Positions 1-9,056 of a stretch of 64,000 nucleotides of DNA are shown in pieces. The notes under the pieces are model-generated. The model ran no database searches. It was given only the letters and a program-made list of their open reading frames with translations, and had not been told where the DNA came from. The stretch covers positions 40,734-104,733 of the forward strand of contig NZ_FCNU01000019.1 in assembly GCF_001545115.1 (NCBI RefSeq), read 5' to 3'. The number at the start of each line of letters is the position of its first letter. Within the stretch, counting starts at the first letter, position 1. Made by a program: the position numbers and the translations under genes. This DNA is from Candidatus Protochlamydia phocaeensis. GTDB lineage: Bacteria > Chlamydiota > Chlamydiia > Chlamydiales > Parachlamydiaceae.

Positions 1-2
1 CT

Positions 3-611
3 GGAGCCGTAGATTGGGAATTGGGAACAATTAACCAATACAAGCAAAACCTCAAAGCTTTAAAAGGGCTGCAGAAACAAGTGGAACAGCTTAAAGAGCA
101 TATTTCCGATGAAGGTGATAAAGCCAATTTGGATTCACTAATGAAGGATATCAATGCCTTAATGAAGGATCGAAAGGCCTATCTCAGCGGAGATAATCAA
201 TATGAAGTCGGTGCAAAGATCGTCAATGTCACCAATTTAATGGACCGCATTGTGAAAAAGGAAAAGGGCAAAGGCACTGATTTGGAGAAAATGGGCTTCA
301 AGAGCGCCTTCAATTGCATGAGTGGTAAAGACCGAACGGGAGTGATGGACTGCATTGCTAAAACTTATGCAACGATGGCGGATATAAACGGCACATTTCC
401 TACAACGGAAGAGCTTAGGGATAATCAGCAAATCCGCGCCCAATTCCAAAAGATTGTCGTCCCTCTCCTCTTGCAATCAGGCAGTTTGGAAATCACTTAT
501 ACGAATACCGGAGCCATAGGCTATAAAGTGACCAAACATGCCCTTATTGGCGGAATGTCACCCGATCATTTTTTGGATATAATTGGCCTATCCAAAACAA
601 CATCTAGCTAA
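3..611 (+). CDS. SopB/IpgD-like inositol phosphate phosphatase, C-terminal part (5' end outside window)
   Basis: The reading frame is open through base 3, so the gene starts left of the window; the TTG at 21 is not a convincing start. The visible part has the CX5R phosphatase signature CMSGKDRTG (Cys codon at 315-317), the form used by the Salmonella SopB / Shigella IpgD effectors, followed by a C-terminal segment (LLLQSGSLEI...NTG..GYKV) that resembles the SopB C-terminus. Family members are type III secreted enzymes that remove phosphates from host phosphoinositides or inositol phosphates. A secreted effector acting on vacuole or plasma-membrane lipids is inferred. The N-terminus, where a secretion signal would lie, is not visible. 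A hairpin terminator follows at 645-679. Confidence 0.82.
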   Translation, partial: GAVDWELGTINQYKQNLKALKGLQKQVEQLKEHISDEGDKANLDSLMKDINALMKDRKAYLSGDNQYEVGAKIVNVTNLMDRIVKKEKGKGTDLEKMGFKSAFNCMSGKDRTGVMDCIAKTYATMADINGTFPTTEELRDNQQIRAQFQKIVVPLLLQSGSLEITYTNTGAIGYKVTKHALIGGMSPDHFLDIIGLSKTTSS

Positions 612-644
612 AAAGTTAGCCAGCCGGATTTATTTCATTTTATA

Positions 645-679
645 GGCTCGAGATAAAAAACCCTTCTCTATCTCGAGCC
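645..679 (+). terminator. Hairpin terminator after the SopB-like gene
   Basis: An 11-bp perfect stem (GGCTCGAGATA / TATCTCGAGCC) encloses a 13-base loop and is followed by TTCTTC. It lies 34 bases after the stop codon of the phosphatase gene. Confidence 0.6.
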
Positions 680-705
680 TTCTTCGAAGGCTAAAACTCA
701 TATAG

Positions 706-800
706 CGTAGATTCAAATGCCTTCTTCTAGAGAGAAAGTAATCTCGAATCGAGGCGATGGATTCGACACCAGTCTCTCATTAGCCTATTCGGATTTATTT
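706..800. repeat. Diverged copy of a palindromic intergenic repeat (also at 21102-21215)
   Basis: The stretch with CTCGAATCGAGGC, GGATTCG and CAGTCTCTCATTAGCCTATT matches, in the same order and spacing, the repeat at 21102-21215 (CTCGAATCTAGGC, CCATTCGG, CAGTCTCTTAAGCCTATT). The match is imperfect, as expected for an old copy. No coding potential was seen between the SopB-like gene and the ABC transporter. Confidence 0.5.
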
Positions 801-887
801 GATGATTTCATGTTAAATGATTAAAATAGAGCACGATTGATTTAATTTAACGGGATTAAAAATATATTTTAAGTTAAAGTGTGCTAA

Positions 888-2723
888 ATGGTGAACGAGA
901 GACCTATGCATCACTTAAATCTACCTAAAACGCTCTTGGCCTTCTTTTGGCATTTTCTTAAAAAATATTGGATATGGCTGGTTATTATTCAATTATTCAG
1001 CTTCGCTTGGTCGCTCGACCACACGCTGTGGCCCTATGTGATCATGAAGATCATCGATACAATTACAAATTTTGCCGGAGACAAAGCTGAAGCATGGCAT
1101 GCATTAGCCACGCCTATTATCATGGGGATCAGTTTATGGCTAACTGTTGAAATTTCTTTCCGCCTCTCGGGCATCTTGACAGCTTATATCATTCCTCGCA
1201 TTGAGGCAGATATACGCATGAATATGTTCGAATATGTCATTCATCATTCCCAGCAGTATTTTAGCTCACGCATGGCCGGAGCCATTGCCAATAAAATTTC
1301 TGACATGCCCCAAAGCATGACGCGTCTGCTGCAACAACTCATGCATTTGTTTCTGCCCGTTGGATTGGCACTCATTATTTCTACCACTTTGTTTGCTTTT
1401 ATCAGTCCCCTATTCGCCTTAATTTTGCTAACTTGGATCGTCATCCATATGGGGATTTGCCTGGCTTTTGCAAGAAAATGCGATGATTATTCCAATATTC
1501 ATGCGGAATCGCGCAGCATTTTATCCGGCAAAATTGTCGACAGCTTAGCAAATAATGCCAATATCCGCATCTTTGCCAGGAGCCGTTTTGAATCTCGTTA
1601 TCTCTCGCTCTTTCAAAAAGACGAATTGAAAAAACATTGGCAATCGCTGTGGTATATAGAAAAGATGAAGATTGCGCTTGGAATAGCGAATTTCTTAGGC
1701 GCCTGCATCGCCCTTAACTGGTATATGCTTTATAGCTGGCAGCAAGGCCATTTATCCGCTGGAGAAGTGGTGTTTATCTTCAATACGACTTGGAATATTA
1801 CCATGATGGCCTGGATTGCCGGACTTGAGCTTCCCCAGCTTTTCAAGGAAATCGGCATATGCCGCCAAGCCTTGACCATTATTCAAGATTCTCACGATAT
1901 TACAGACGCCCCAAATGCCAAACCGCTAAAGGTTCCGCAAGGAGAAATCGTCTTCGACCATGTCACCTTCCGCTATCAAAAGCATCAAAACCTCTTTCAA
2001 GAAAAGAACATCGTCTTGCATGCAGGTGAAAAAGTCGGATTGGTTGGTTTCTCGGGATCGGGTAAAACAAGCTTTGTCAATTTGATTCTGCGCAATTACG
2101 ATATCGAAAAAGGCCGCATCCTCATTGACGGCCAAGACATTGCTAAAGTAACTCAGGATTCTTTGCGCGAGCAAATTTCGATTATTCCCCAAGATCCCTC
2201 GCTTTTCCACCGCACGCTGATGGAAAACATCCGTTACGGACGCTTAGATGCAACGGATGAAGAAGTCATCGAAGCCTCTAAAAGGGCCCATTGCCATGAA
2301 TTTATTGAAAAGATGCCGGATAAATATCACACCCTAGTCGGTGAAAGGGGCACGCGTCTGTCCGGAGGACAACGCCAACGTGTCGCTATTGCCCGTGCCA
2401 TCTTAAAAAATGCCCCTATTTTAATTTTAGACGAAGCAACCTCCGCACTCGATTCTGTGACGGAAAAAGATATCCAAGAAGGTCTAGATATTCTCATGAA
2501 GGGCCATACCACGCTTGTCATCGCCCATCGCCTATCCACTCTATCCGGCATGGACCGCATTTTGGTATTTAAAGACGGCAAAATTATCGAAGACGGCACC
2601 CATGAAGAGCTCTTGCAAGCGAATGGCCATTACGCTCAAATGTGGGAAATGCAAGCCGGCGGATTTTTACCAGAAAAACCGGGCGAAGGCGAAGAAGAAG
2701 CAGAGGAAGAAGAGTCGTTTTGA
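888..2723 (+). CDS. ABC transporter, fused permease and ATPase (exporter type)
   Basis: A 611-residue half-transporter of the MsbA/LmrA/HlyB-like exporter class. Residues about 25-340 hold the hydrophobic transmembrane domain. The ATPase domain has Walker A GFSGSGKTS (near 387-395), signature LSGGQRQR (near 490), Walker B ILILDEATSALD (near 515) and the H-loop VIAHRLS. It should work as a homodimer in the inner membrane, using ATP to export a lipid, peptide or drug; the substrate cannot be told. The C-terminus is an unusual run of Glu and Gly. ATG at 888 is the first start, but ATG at 906 has the better upstream purine tract (GAGAG). The gene stands alone. Confidence 0.93.
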   Translation: MVNERPMHHLNLPKTLLAFFWHFLKKYWIWLVIIQLFSFAWSLDHTLWPYVIMKIIDTITNFAGDKAEAWHALATPIIMGISLWLTVEISFRLSGILTAYIIPRIEADIRMNMFEYVIHHSQQYFSSRMAGAIANKISDMPQSMTRLLQQLMHLFLPVGLALIISTTLFAFISPLFALILLTWIVIHMGICLAFARKCDDYSNIHAESRSILSGKIVDSLANNANIRIFARSRFESRYLSLFQKDELKKHWQSLWYIEKMKIALGIANFLGACIALNWYMLYSWQQGHLSAGEVVFIFNTTWNITMMAWIAGLELPQLFKEIGICRQALTIIQDSHDITDAPNAKPLKVPQGEIVFDHVTFRYQKHQNLFQEKNIVLHAGEKVGLVGFSGSGKTSFVNLILRNYDIEKGRILIDGQDIAKVTQDSLREQISIIPQDPSLFHRTLMENIRYGRLDATDEEVIEASKRAHCHEFIEKMPDKYHTLVGERGTRLSGGQRQRVAIARAILKNAPILILDEATSALDSVTEKDIQEGLDILMKGHTTLVIAHRLSTLSGMDRILVFKDGKIIEDGTHEELLQANGHYAQMWEMQAGGFLPEKPGEGEEEAEEEESF

Positions 2724-2847
2724 AAGAACATGTCTCTCCGAACCGATCGCCTTATTCTCATTGTTTTCAATGAGATTAATTGCAGTTTTTTATTTATTTA
2801 AATAAAATTACCTCTCCTTTCTTCACTTCAACTAGGAGAGTAATCAA

Positions 2848-3360
2848 ATGTCTACTATTTCTTCCGTTCAAAATTGCCCATTTTGCGTCGATAATCCTCG
2901 CGGACTGCAAATCATTCATAATCAAGTGTTATTTCAAACTCATAATTGGACGGTTGTTTTTGACCATAAGCCGATGACAAAGGGGCATTTGATCGCTCTT
3001 CCTACCCTCCATCACGATACGCGCTTTGATTTAACTCGAGAAGAAACAGCGGACTTTTATGAAGTTCAACAACGCATCCAACGGATTTATAGACATGTAT
3101 TTGGACATGACGCTTGTTTGTTCTACGACAAGAATAGGCTAGGAATTCCTCATTTCCAAATCCATGTCATGCCTGCAACGTCAATATGGCAGCTGATCTG
3201 GCTTCAAGTGAAGTTGTTTTTTAGATCCTTCCCCATTCCCGTATGGACGCTTAGCCCTCAGCGTTTGCAAGAGCTTAGACAAGAATTCACTGTTCCTGAA
3301 ATGCAAGAAGGCTATTCCCCTCTTCATTGCTGCGAAGAACATTCTACAGCAGAGACTTAA
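2848..3360 (+). CDS. HIT-family protein with altered catalytic triad
   Basis: 170 residues with the histidine-triad nucleotide-binding fold: an N-terminal CPFC zinc-type pair (C10, C13), the core KPMTKGHLIALP, and the triad region at 102-106. HIT hydrolases normally read H-x-H-x-H, the middle His being the nucleophile. Here it is H102-F-Q104-I-H106, so the nucleophile is Gln. The protein may bind nucleotides without hydrolysing them, or use other chemistry. A C-terminal extension (about residues 112-170) begins with a hydrophobic segment (IWQLIWLQVKLFF). ATG 2848 is supported by an AGGAGAG ribosome site. Confidence 0.85.
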   Translation: MSTISSVQNCPFCVDNPRGLQIIHNQVLFQTHNWTVVFDHKPMTKGHLIALPTLHHDTRFDLTREETADFYEVQQRIQRIYRHVFGHDACLFYDKNRLGIPHFQIHVMPATSIWQLIWLQVKLFFRSFPIPVWTLSPQRLQELRQEFTVPEMQEGYSPLHCCEEHSTAET

Positions 3361-3427
3361 TTTGATCGATAGCCAAGAAGGCCGTCTGATTGGTCGGTAA
3401 AATAGCCATTTAAGATGGGTTTTATTT

Positions 3428-3487
3428 AAACTGCAGAGCCTACAAAGAAATAGAACGCTTTTTATTTCTTTGTAGGCTCTGCAGTTT
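3428..3487. terminator. 25-bp perfect inverted repeat, bidirectional terminator
   Basis: Two 25-base arms (3428-3452 and 3463-3487) are exact reverse complements around a 10-base loop. The arms begin with AAACTGCAG and end with CTGCAGTTT, so each strand ends its hairpin in a T run. It lies between two convergent genes (HIT protein and the PSD-like protein) and would serve both. Confidence 0.75.
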
Positions 3488-3623
3488 TAAAGCTACATAA
3501 TTAAAGAAATATTTCCGCAAACGGGTGCTATTCTTTGCTTTATTGGCTAATGATGGAAAAGCAAATCTTAACTTGAGTTTGGAGCTTTTTATTCTGAAGT
3601 TAAAAGCCGGCTATTCTGTGGAA

Positions 3624-6146
3624 TTAAATGGGATCGGGCTCAAGTTGCTTCAATTCTTCTACTTCTTTCATGGGCAGCCCCAACTCCTCTGCCAAATTTA
3701 CTTGACTTTGAATGATCGTTAAACGCTTTTCTAATACGGCATAGACTCTTTTTTTTAAGTTTGCTTCTTCAAATGTCAAAGGGTGGCCGCTCCACAATTT
3801 TTGTAAAAACTCTACCGACTCTTGATAAAAATCAAGCTTTGCCAAGACTTTATCCGGCACTTTCTCTCGGCTGATATGTAAACCCGGAATTTGCTGGACA
3901 ATTTCTGCAGCAGATAAATTCCCTTGAAATAAAACCGGGAAGCTTTTTTCCAAGGCATCGAGTAAGGCAATTTCTTTTTTGACTAAAATAGGATCTCCCA
4001 TATTGGCTTTCAGCTCGATCTCTGCGCGCTCTCTTCCGGCTCCATACACAGCAGCCTTTTTATAGCGCTCAATGGCATGCATGCAGCTAAAATCGGTGGG
4101 AAGATAATAAGAAATAACTGTTGATCCATTGATTGGAAATCCATCCAGCTTCCTGCCTTGCCTTTCTCCTATTCTTAACTTTTCCAGGCCGTCTTTGGTC
4201 GTCTTATTGTCAGCTGCTTGAAATATTCCATCGGCTTGATAGCGATCTCTACCAAACTGCATATCTCCTTGCCGTTCTCCTTGTTTTTTGAGGGTCGTAT
4301 TCGGATCTACATCAACGCGATTGACTCCTGTCGCTCCAATAAAAACATGCAAAGAAAAGCTGCCATCCACGTGCTCTAATAGCATCACCTTCCGATCATT
4401 TTGGGCGAGAATACGCGATTGATTTTGAATAACAGGAGTAGAGACAGATGCATTTGTGCCATAAATATCTATTGTCGATTGGGAAGGTCTTCCCAATAAT
4501 GTTTCCTGCTGCGTAAAGACATCTTTCAATTGTGCAAAAACCTCCAGCTCTTGCTCCATTTCGATTTTCTCGGCAGGTGTGAGATAATTCGCTTGGGTTA
4601 AATAAGCCTGTCTGTCTAATAGACGTTTTTCAAGGAGCTTGACAGCTTCCAAATTGCTAAGCGGTTTGCCATTTACAGGGGCCACATAATTGTGAATGTC
4701 GGCCGGCGCCAGACGCTGAATAACCTGAACAGCCCCTTCACTTTTTAAAGCCCGGTACATGCCTGCCAATAATTCATGCTGAGCCTGCTTAAAAAGAGTC
4801 CGGGTATTGGATTTTTTTAAAATGGATTGCTTGAGCTTCATGGCCGCTTCTTCTTTCAGATCAGCCGTTTGCAGCCTATCTAGCTGACCATTCAGCTCGC
4901 TTCTTTGTTGATCGGTCAGCCTGGTAGGCAGCATGCTGTCATTGGCTTCTCTCCCCAATAAGTTTTTTATACTGAATTTATATTTCTCTGCATAATAAGT
5001 AGGATCATCGCGTTTTAATTGAGCTTGACCGACCGCTTCTTGGTTCAAAGCCTTTCCTGTTAGCTCTTGAAGCTCGTCAAACTGATCGGATGAGAGTTCT
5101 TTAAAGCGCAAGCGGGCATCTGCATTGCTAATGACGATGCGGCTTGCCTCTGTTGCCCCATACATCGCTTCAAGCTTTCTTTCTTTGCTAATGACTTTGC
5201 CTAAATACGCTTCGCGGGCTTCGGGAGTAAGATCGCGCTTAAACCAATCATTGACAGTCTTGTATTCATAAACGGATTGGCCGAATAGATAGCGGGGGCC
5301 TCGATAATAAAATTGCTCTGTCTTGACGCCTTCTATCGTGCTGACTTTTTTTGATAAAACCTCAATAGATTGAATTCCCATTTTTCGAGAAAAACGGGCA
5401 ATTTGATCTAACGTTTTACCAAAAAAATAAGGCTGATTATAAAAAATCCCCAACACACGCGTTAAAAAGCGATAAAATCCCTTCAGTAGACTAGCGCCAA
5501 CCAAATGACGCCTTGTCAACTTTTGCATAATCTTAGCCGTACTTGTATACTCAGCGGCAAAAACATCCGATAACTCCCGCTGTACATCCGACAAGGTATT
5601 CAATTGCCTAGGGCCCAAAGCCCTTAATTTGTCTGTTGCTTGCTTCATTTTGGAATAAGGAACAAGCGGCACTGTTCCCTCCTTCCAAGGCATTTCGCCG
5701 GTTGGAACGGGCTTGATAGGCAAAGGCGGATGTTCAGGATATTTTTTTATGAAAACATCCAGCGCATCTAAAAGATCGGCACGCTGCACCCACGCTCGAG
5801 AAGAAGGATCAAATTCAATCTCCCGAAATTTACTCTCTAATAACTGATAGATATAAGCGCGCTCAGGACCATTAAAGTCATAATCCACAATTAATTGGTA
5901 CAAGTCTTTAAATTGGACAGCACTGGATAAGGGCTTATTGATTAAAGCTGTGATTTTAATTAATAAATCAGCAGGCCCCTTCGCTTGATCAAGCGATGAG
6001 GAACGATCCGCTTCTGCTTCTTGAGTCAATATACGTTGAGCAATTTTTTCAAGCCCTTGCCCATTCAATTCAGTCGATGGAATAGAATGGCTAGAGTCAA
6101 AAGAAGAAGATAAGCCAATTTTAAGAGGAGAATGAAAAGGAATCAT
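3624..6146 (-). CDS. Large protein with phosphatidylserine decarboxylase-like domain
   Basis: Start chosen at the Met at 6146 (840 residues); an upstream in-frame Met at 6200 would add 18 residues unlike the rest. The N-terminal third is helical with no family recognised. From about residue 320 the landmarks of phosphatidylserine decarboxylase appear in order: SNADAR (D343), KFSIKNLLG (about 391-399), LAPADIHNYVAPVNG (D483, H485), IGATGVNRVD (about 605) and a C-terminal NGST (S675), where PSD enzymes cleave themselves to make pyruvoyl. Two helical insertions, about 80 and 100 residues, enlarge the domain. The usual DYHRxH is DIHNYV, so the second His is Val. Self-processing is therefore uncertain. 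It could be a lipid-modifying effector or a catalytically dead relative. Confidence 0.7.
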   Translation of the reverse strand: MIPFHSPLKIGLSSSFDSSHSIPSTELNGQGLEKIAQRILTQEAEADRSSSLDQAKGPADLLIKITALINKPLSSAVQFKDLYQLIVDYDFNGPERAYIYQLLESKFREIEFDPSSRAWVQRADLLDALDVFIKKYPEHPPLPIKPVPTGEMPWKEGTVPLVPYSKMKQATDKLRALGPRQLNTLSDVQRELSDVFAAEYTSTAKIMQKLTRRHLVGASLLKGFYRFLTRVLGIFYNQPYFFGKTLDQIARFSRKMGIQSIEVLSKKVSTIEGVKTEQFYYRGPRYLFGQSVYEYKTVNDWFKRDLTPEAREAYLGKVISKERKLEAMYGATEASRIVISNADARLRFKELSSDQFDELQELTGKALNQEAVGQAQLKRDDPTYYAEKYKFSIKNLLGREANDSMLPTRLTDQQRSELNGQLDRLQTADLKEEAAMKLKQSILKKSNTRTLFKQAQHELLAGMYRALKSEGAVQVIQRLAPADIHNYVAPVNGKPLSNLEAVKLLEKRLLDRQAYLTQANYLTPAEKIEMEQELEVFAQLKDVFTQQETLLGRPSQSTIDIYGTNASVSTPVIQNQSRILAQNDRKVMLLEHVDGSFSLHVFIGATGVNRVDVDPNTTLKKQGERQGDMQFGRDRYQADGIFQAADNKTTKDGLEKLRIGERQGRKLDGFPINGSTVISYYLPTDFSCMHAIERYKKAAVYGAGRERAEIELKANMGDPILVKKEIALLDALEKSFPVLFQGNLSAAEIVQQIPGLHISREKVPDKVLAKLDFYQESVEFLQKLWSGHPLTFEEANLKKRVYAVLEKRLTIIQSQVNLAEELGLPMKEVEELKQLEPDPI

Positions 6147-6289
6147 ATCAAACTTATCTTTAATAATGTTATTTATATTATAACAAAACACAAAATTCAA
6201 TTAATCATTTAAATAAAAAAAATAACATCTAAGCTTATATATATAATAAAGACCGTGTAAATATTTATTATAACTTTTTACTCTATTAA

Positions 6290-6348
6290 GAGCGTATATT
6301 AAAGCTCAAATTTGACTGACCAAAGGTAAAAAGACTCCAAGCTCAGGT
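6290..6348. repeat. Composite remnant of the ACCTGAG / GAGGGTRTATTAA palindromic repeats
   Basis: The sequence begins GAGCGTATATTAAAGCTCAAATTTGAC, like the repeats at 50267 and 57641, and ends AAAAAGACTCCAAGCTCAGGT, the right terminus of the MITE family. It lies in the 371-base divergent gap between the PSD-like and PARG-like genes (6147-6517). The rest of that gap is A+T rich and probably holds both promoters. Confidence 0.55.
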
Positions 6349-6517
6349 TGTTAGGGATCGATAGGCATATAGAGACCTGACACAGGCAAATTTCTCTGGA
6401 TTCTGAATCCTTCAAGTTTTATTTTTAAGAAGGCATCTCTTATGCGTATTCCCTGTAATTTTTTGGCAAATGAGGAATTTTCATGGTTGAATAGAAGGAA
6501 CAACCAAAGGAGTGATC

Positions 6518-7618
6518 ATGAAAAGCGTGGTTTTTTTTCTAAGAACAGTCATGTGTTTATTTATCTTGCAAAGCAGTCTTTATGCTGAGGTTGTTGATTT
6601 TGGTGATCGGCAGGAATTCATATTAGATACTCATACCACAACTTTTAATCAAAAAGACTTTTCCGATTTTAAAAAATGGCTGCTTGCTTTAAATCCTTCG
6701 ATACAAAAAAAAACACTCATGAGCGCTACTATACTTGCCGTCTTTTATCCACAAAGCCCTTCTATTACGTGGGCAAAAGCCAAAATGCCTTCAAAAGAAT
6801 TCTCCTCTCTTCTAAATAGTCCTGTATTAACCCCTTCGGCTACCATCACCCCAGTTATGGGCAATTATAATTACATGCCCAATTATGCCTTCTGGGTTGA
6901 CTTTGCCAATGCAAAGAGCTTTGGAGGAGGATTTCGCTCGAGAGGGAATGTACAAGAAGAGCGCATGTTCATGGAATTTCCCCAGCTTGCCCAACTGGCT
7001 TACGCAAAGAGAAATAATCCCCTTCTTCCAGTCAACAAACAAGGCGATCCGGAACCTTTCTTAATTTTCCAATTAGTCAGACGATTTGATATTTCTCAAG
7101 TTCCCTATGGCAAGAGCCTGGATAAAGCAAGTACGAGTCAAGTGCTTAATGGAATTGTCCAATTGCCACAGCCTTATCCCCTCGCTCATATTATTGGACT
7201 GGCCGCCAAAGATTGGTCAAAGATTCCTGCGAATTGGAGATCTTATTCAACGGATGATCTGCGCGACCTTCTTAAAGCCGCTCTTCTGGGCGATTTAGGA
7301 GCCGTCAACTATCAGCTCGAGAATGGACTCGCCACCCCAGAAATTCATAGCGGGCTATGGGGAGCAGGCGCGTTTAAAAACAGTGTGAAAATGATAACCG
7401 CCATTCAAATCTTAGCAGCCTATATGGCTCAGATGAAAAAAGGAGCGGTCATTACCAGCATTAACTTATTTTTGCATGGTATTGATCCCTCTTTAATTGC
7501 CTTAATTCAACAAGAGATTTTATTGAATCTGCAACAGGGAAAGACGCCTAACGATTTGCTGCAAATGTATCATGATCGGCAAGAAGAGGATCCATCATGG
7601 GCTCCCCAGCTTACTTAG
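6518..7618 (+). CDS. Secreted poly(ADP-ribose) glycohydrolase-like macrodomain protein
   Basis: 366 residues starting at ATG 6518, five bases after an AAAGGAG ribosome site; the GTG six bases upstream lies in that site and is rejected. Residues 1-23 form a Sec signal peptide ending near LYA. The PARG signature GGG-X(6-8)-QEE is present as GGGFRSRGNVQEE (136-148), preceded by VDFANAKSF as in eukaryotic PARG, so E148 should be the catalytic Glu. A second macrodomain-type loop, WGAGAF (281-286), fits the ribose/diphosphate-binding loop. PARG enzymes remove poly- or mono-ADP-ribose from proteins. An exported bacterial copy suggests action on host ADP-ribosylation (inference). Confidence 0.78.
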   Translation: MKSVVFFLRTVMCLFILQSSLYAEVVDFGDRQEFILDTHTTTFNQKDFSDFKKWLLALNPSIQKKTLMSATILAVFYPQSPSITWAKAKMPSKEFSSLLNSPVLTPSATITPVMGNYNYMPNYAFWVDFANAKSFGGGFRSRGNVQEERMFMEFPQLAQLAYAKRNNPLLPVNKQGDPEPFLIFQLVRRFDISQVPYGKSLDKASTSQVLNGIVQLPQPYPLAHIIGLAAKDWSKIPANWRSYSTDDLRDLLKAALLGDLGAVNYQLENGLATPEIHSGLWGAGAFKNSVKMITAIQILAAYMAQMKKGAVITSINLFLHGIDPSLIALIQQEILLNLQQGKTPNDLLQMYHDRQEEDPSWAPQLT

Positions 7619-7942
7619 AGGGTAAAAAGGGCATACTCTTAAGATGCTTTAAAATTAATCAGGGCCTTCAAACTTTCCTAAGAGAGGATTAAAATCCAAT
7701 GCTAGCCCTATTCGTTTTTCTCCTTTAGGATGTGTTTCCTAAGAAGGGACATTGCCTAATTGACAACGCGCCCTAAAGGCAATAATTTCGAATATAAGCC
7801 AGATGCGTTTAGATCAGCCTAGTTTTATAGGGTTCGCCTAGCGAAAAAACAATTGTCAAATTATTGCGCAACTCTTATGAAAATTCATTAACCATCAGGC
7901 ATATAAACTCACAGCGCAGATCATTAAATAAAGGAGGCTTAA
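7619..7942. other. Intergenic region without recognisable gene
   Basis: No reading frame with family resemblance and no RNA gene was recognised in these 324 bases. The last 20 bases carry the AAGGAGG ribosome site of the peroxiredoxin gene. Confidence 0.5.
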
Positions 7943-8428
7943 ATGCCTGCTCTTAAAGCTGGAACAAAAGCACCTCAATTTCGGCTACCCGTTGCGCCCG
8001 ATCGGCACATTTCTTTAAAAGATTTTAAAGGCCAACCCGTTGTCCTTGTCTTTTATCCAGCCGATTGGAGCCCTGTATGTAGCAGCGAATTGGCTCTTTA
8101 CAATGAAATTTATGCAGACCTTAAGAAAGATTACAATGCCGAGCTCCTAGGCATTTCAGTGGATGGGGCTTGGTGCCATTTGGCTTTTGCCGACCAACGC
8201 AGGTTACGCTTTCCACTCTTAGCGGACTTCGAGCCCAAAGGAGAGGTTGCCAAGCTTTATGGAGTCTATCGCGAAGATGACGGAACTTCAGAACGCGCTC
8301 TTTTTGTCATCAATCAGGAAGGCCTCATCCAGTGGAGCTCTGTTTCGCCTATCGAGATCAATCCAGGCGCAGACGGCATTTTAAACGCTTTGGATACCTT
8401 GACTAAAAAAACTTCTATCTTAGGATAA
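7943..8428 (+). CDS. Peroxiredoxin (AhpC/TSA family)
   Basis: 161 residues with a thioredoxin fold of the peroxiredoxin type. The peroxidatic Cys is C46 in FYPADWSPVCSSE, replacing the common P-x-x-x-T/S-x-x-C context with PADWSPVC. A second Cys, C79, could act as resolving residue or be unrelated. It should reduce hydrogen peroxide or organic peroxides in the cytoplasm; no signal peptide is present. It starts after a strong AAGGAGG site and is followed after 6 bases by a DsbA-like thiol oxidoreductase, a likely operon partner that may recycle it (inference). Confidence 0.9.
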   Translation: MPALKAGTKAPQFRLPVAPDRHISLKDFKGQPVVLVFYPADWSPVCSSELALYNEIYADLKKDYNAELLGISVDGAWCHLAFADQRRLRFPLLADFEPKGEVAKLYGVYREDDGTSERALFVINQEGLIQWSSVSPIEINPGADGILNALDTLTKKTSILG

Positions 8429-8434
8429 AATAGC

Positions 8435-8965
8435 ATGCCTAATCTGACTGTACCTGTTACGGAAAATGACCATATTTTAGGCTCCATCGAGGCCCCGTTG
8501 ACTCTATTGGAATATGGAGATTATCAATGCGCTCTCTGCAAACTAGCCAATCCCGTTCTCAAACAGATAAAAAAGGAAATGGGAGATCAAATGCGCTTTG
8601 TTTTCCGCAATTTTCCTCTTCAAACAAGCCATCCCGACGCTTTTATGGCAGCCACAGCAGCCGAGGCAGCCGGCATGCAGCAAAAATTTTGGGAAATGCA
8701 CGATTATCTCTATGAACATCAAAAAGAGCTAAGTCCCGAAAACCTGATTGCTTTTGCCGAAGCTTTAAAACTTAACTTAGAACAATTTAAAGAGGATTTA
8801 AAATCTGAGTTTATTTCAAAAAAGCTTGAAGAAGATTTCCGCGGCGGTGTGCGCAGCGGAGTCAATGGAACGCCTTGTTTTTTTATCAATGGCGAACGCT
8901 ATGACGGCGGATTATCCTACGATGAACTCCTATCCACATTGAAGCAAAAGCTAACGTCCACCTAG
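8435..8965 (+). CDS. DsbA-family thiol-disulfide oxidoreductase, cytoplasmic
   Basis: 176 residues, thioredoxin-like with a helical insertion as in DsbA/FrnE relatives. The active site is YGDYQCALCK, a CxxC with the unusual CALC dipeptide, and the cis-proline loop is NGTPCFFING. No signal peptide is seen, so it acts in the cytoplasm. It lies 6 bases after the peroxiredoxin gene and is almost certainly cotranscribed. The pair looks like a small peroxide-defence or thiol-repair operon. Confidence 0.88.
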   Translation: MPNLTVPVTENDHILGSIEAPLTLLEYGDYQCALCKLANPVLKQIKKEMGDQMRFVFRNFPLQTSHPDAFMAATAAEAAGMQQKFWEMHDYLYEHQKELSPENLIAFAEALKLNLEQFKEDLKSEFISKKLEEDFRGGVRSGVNGTPCFFINGERYDGGLSYDELLSTLKQKLTST

Positions 8966-9056
8966 GCACGCTTTATTCCACTTATTCGAATTCGAAGGCA
9001 TAGTTATACGCGCAAGAACTTGGAATTGAGTTCTCGCCTGAAAAAAAGAAAACCCC

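Noticed and set aside
716..800. Possible tRNA-like GATTCGACACC segment
   Set aside because: No acceptor or anticodon stem fits; it matches the repeat at 21102 instead.
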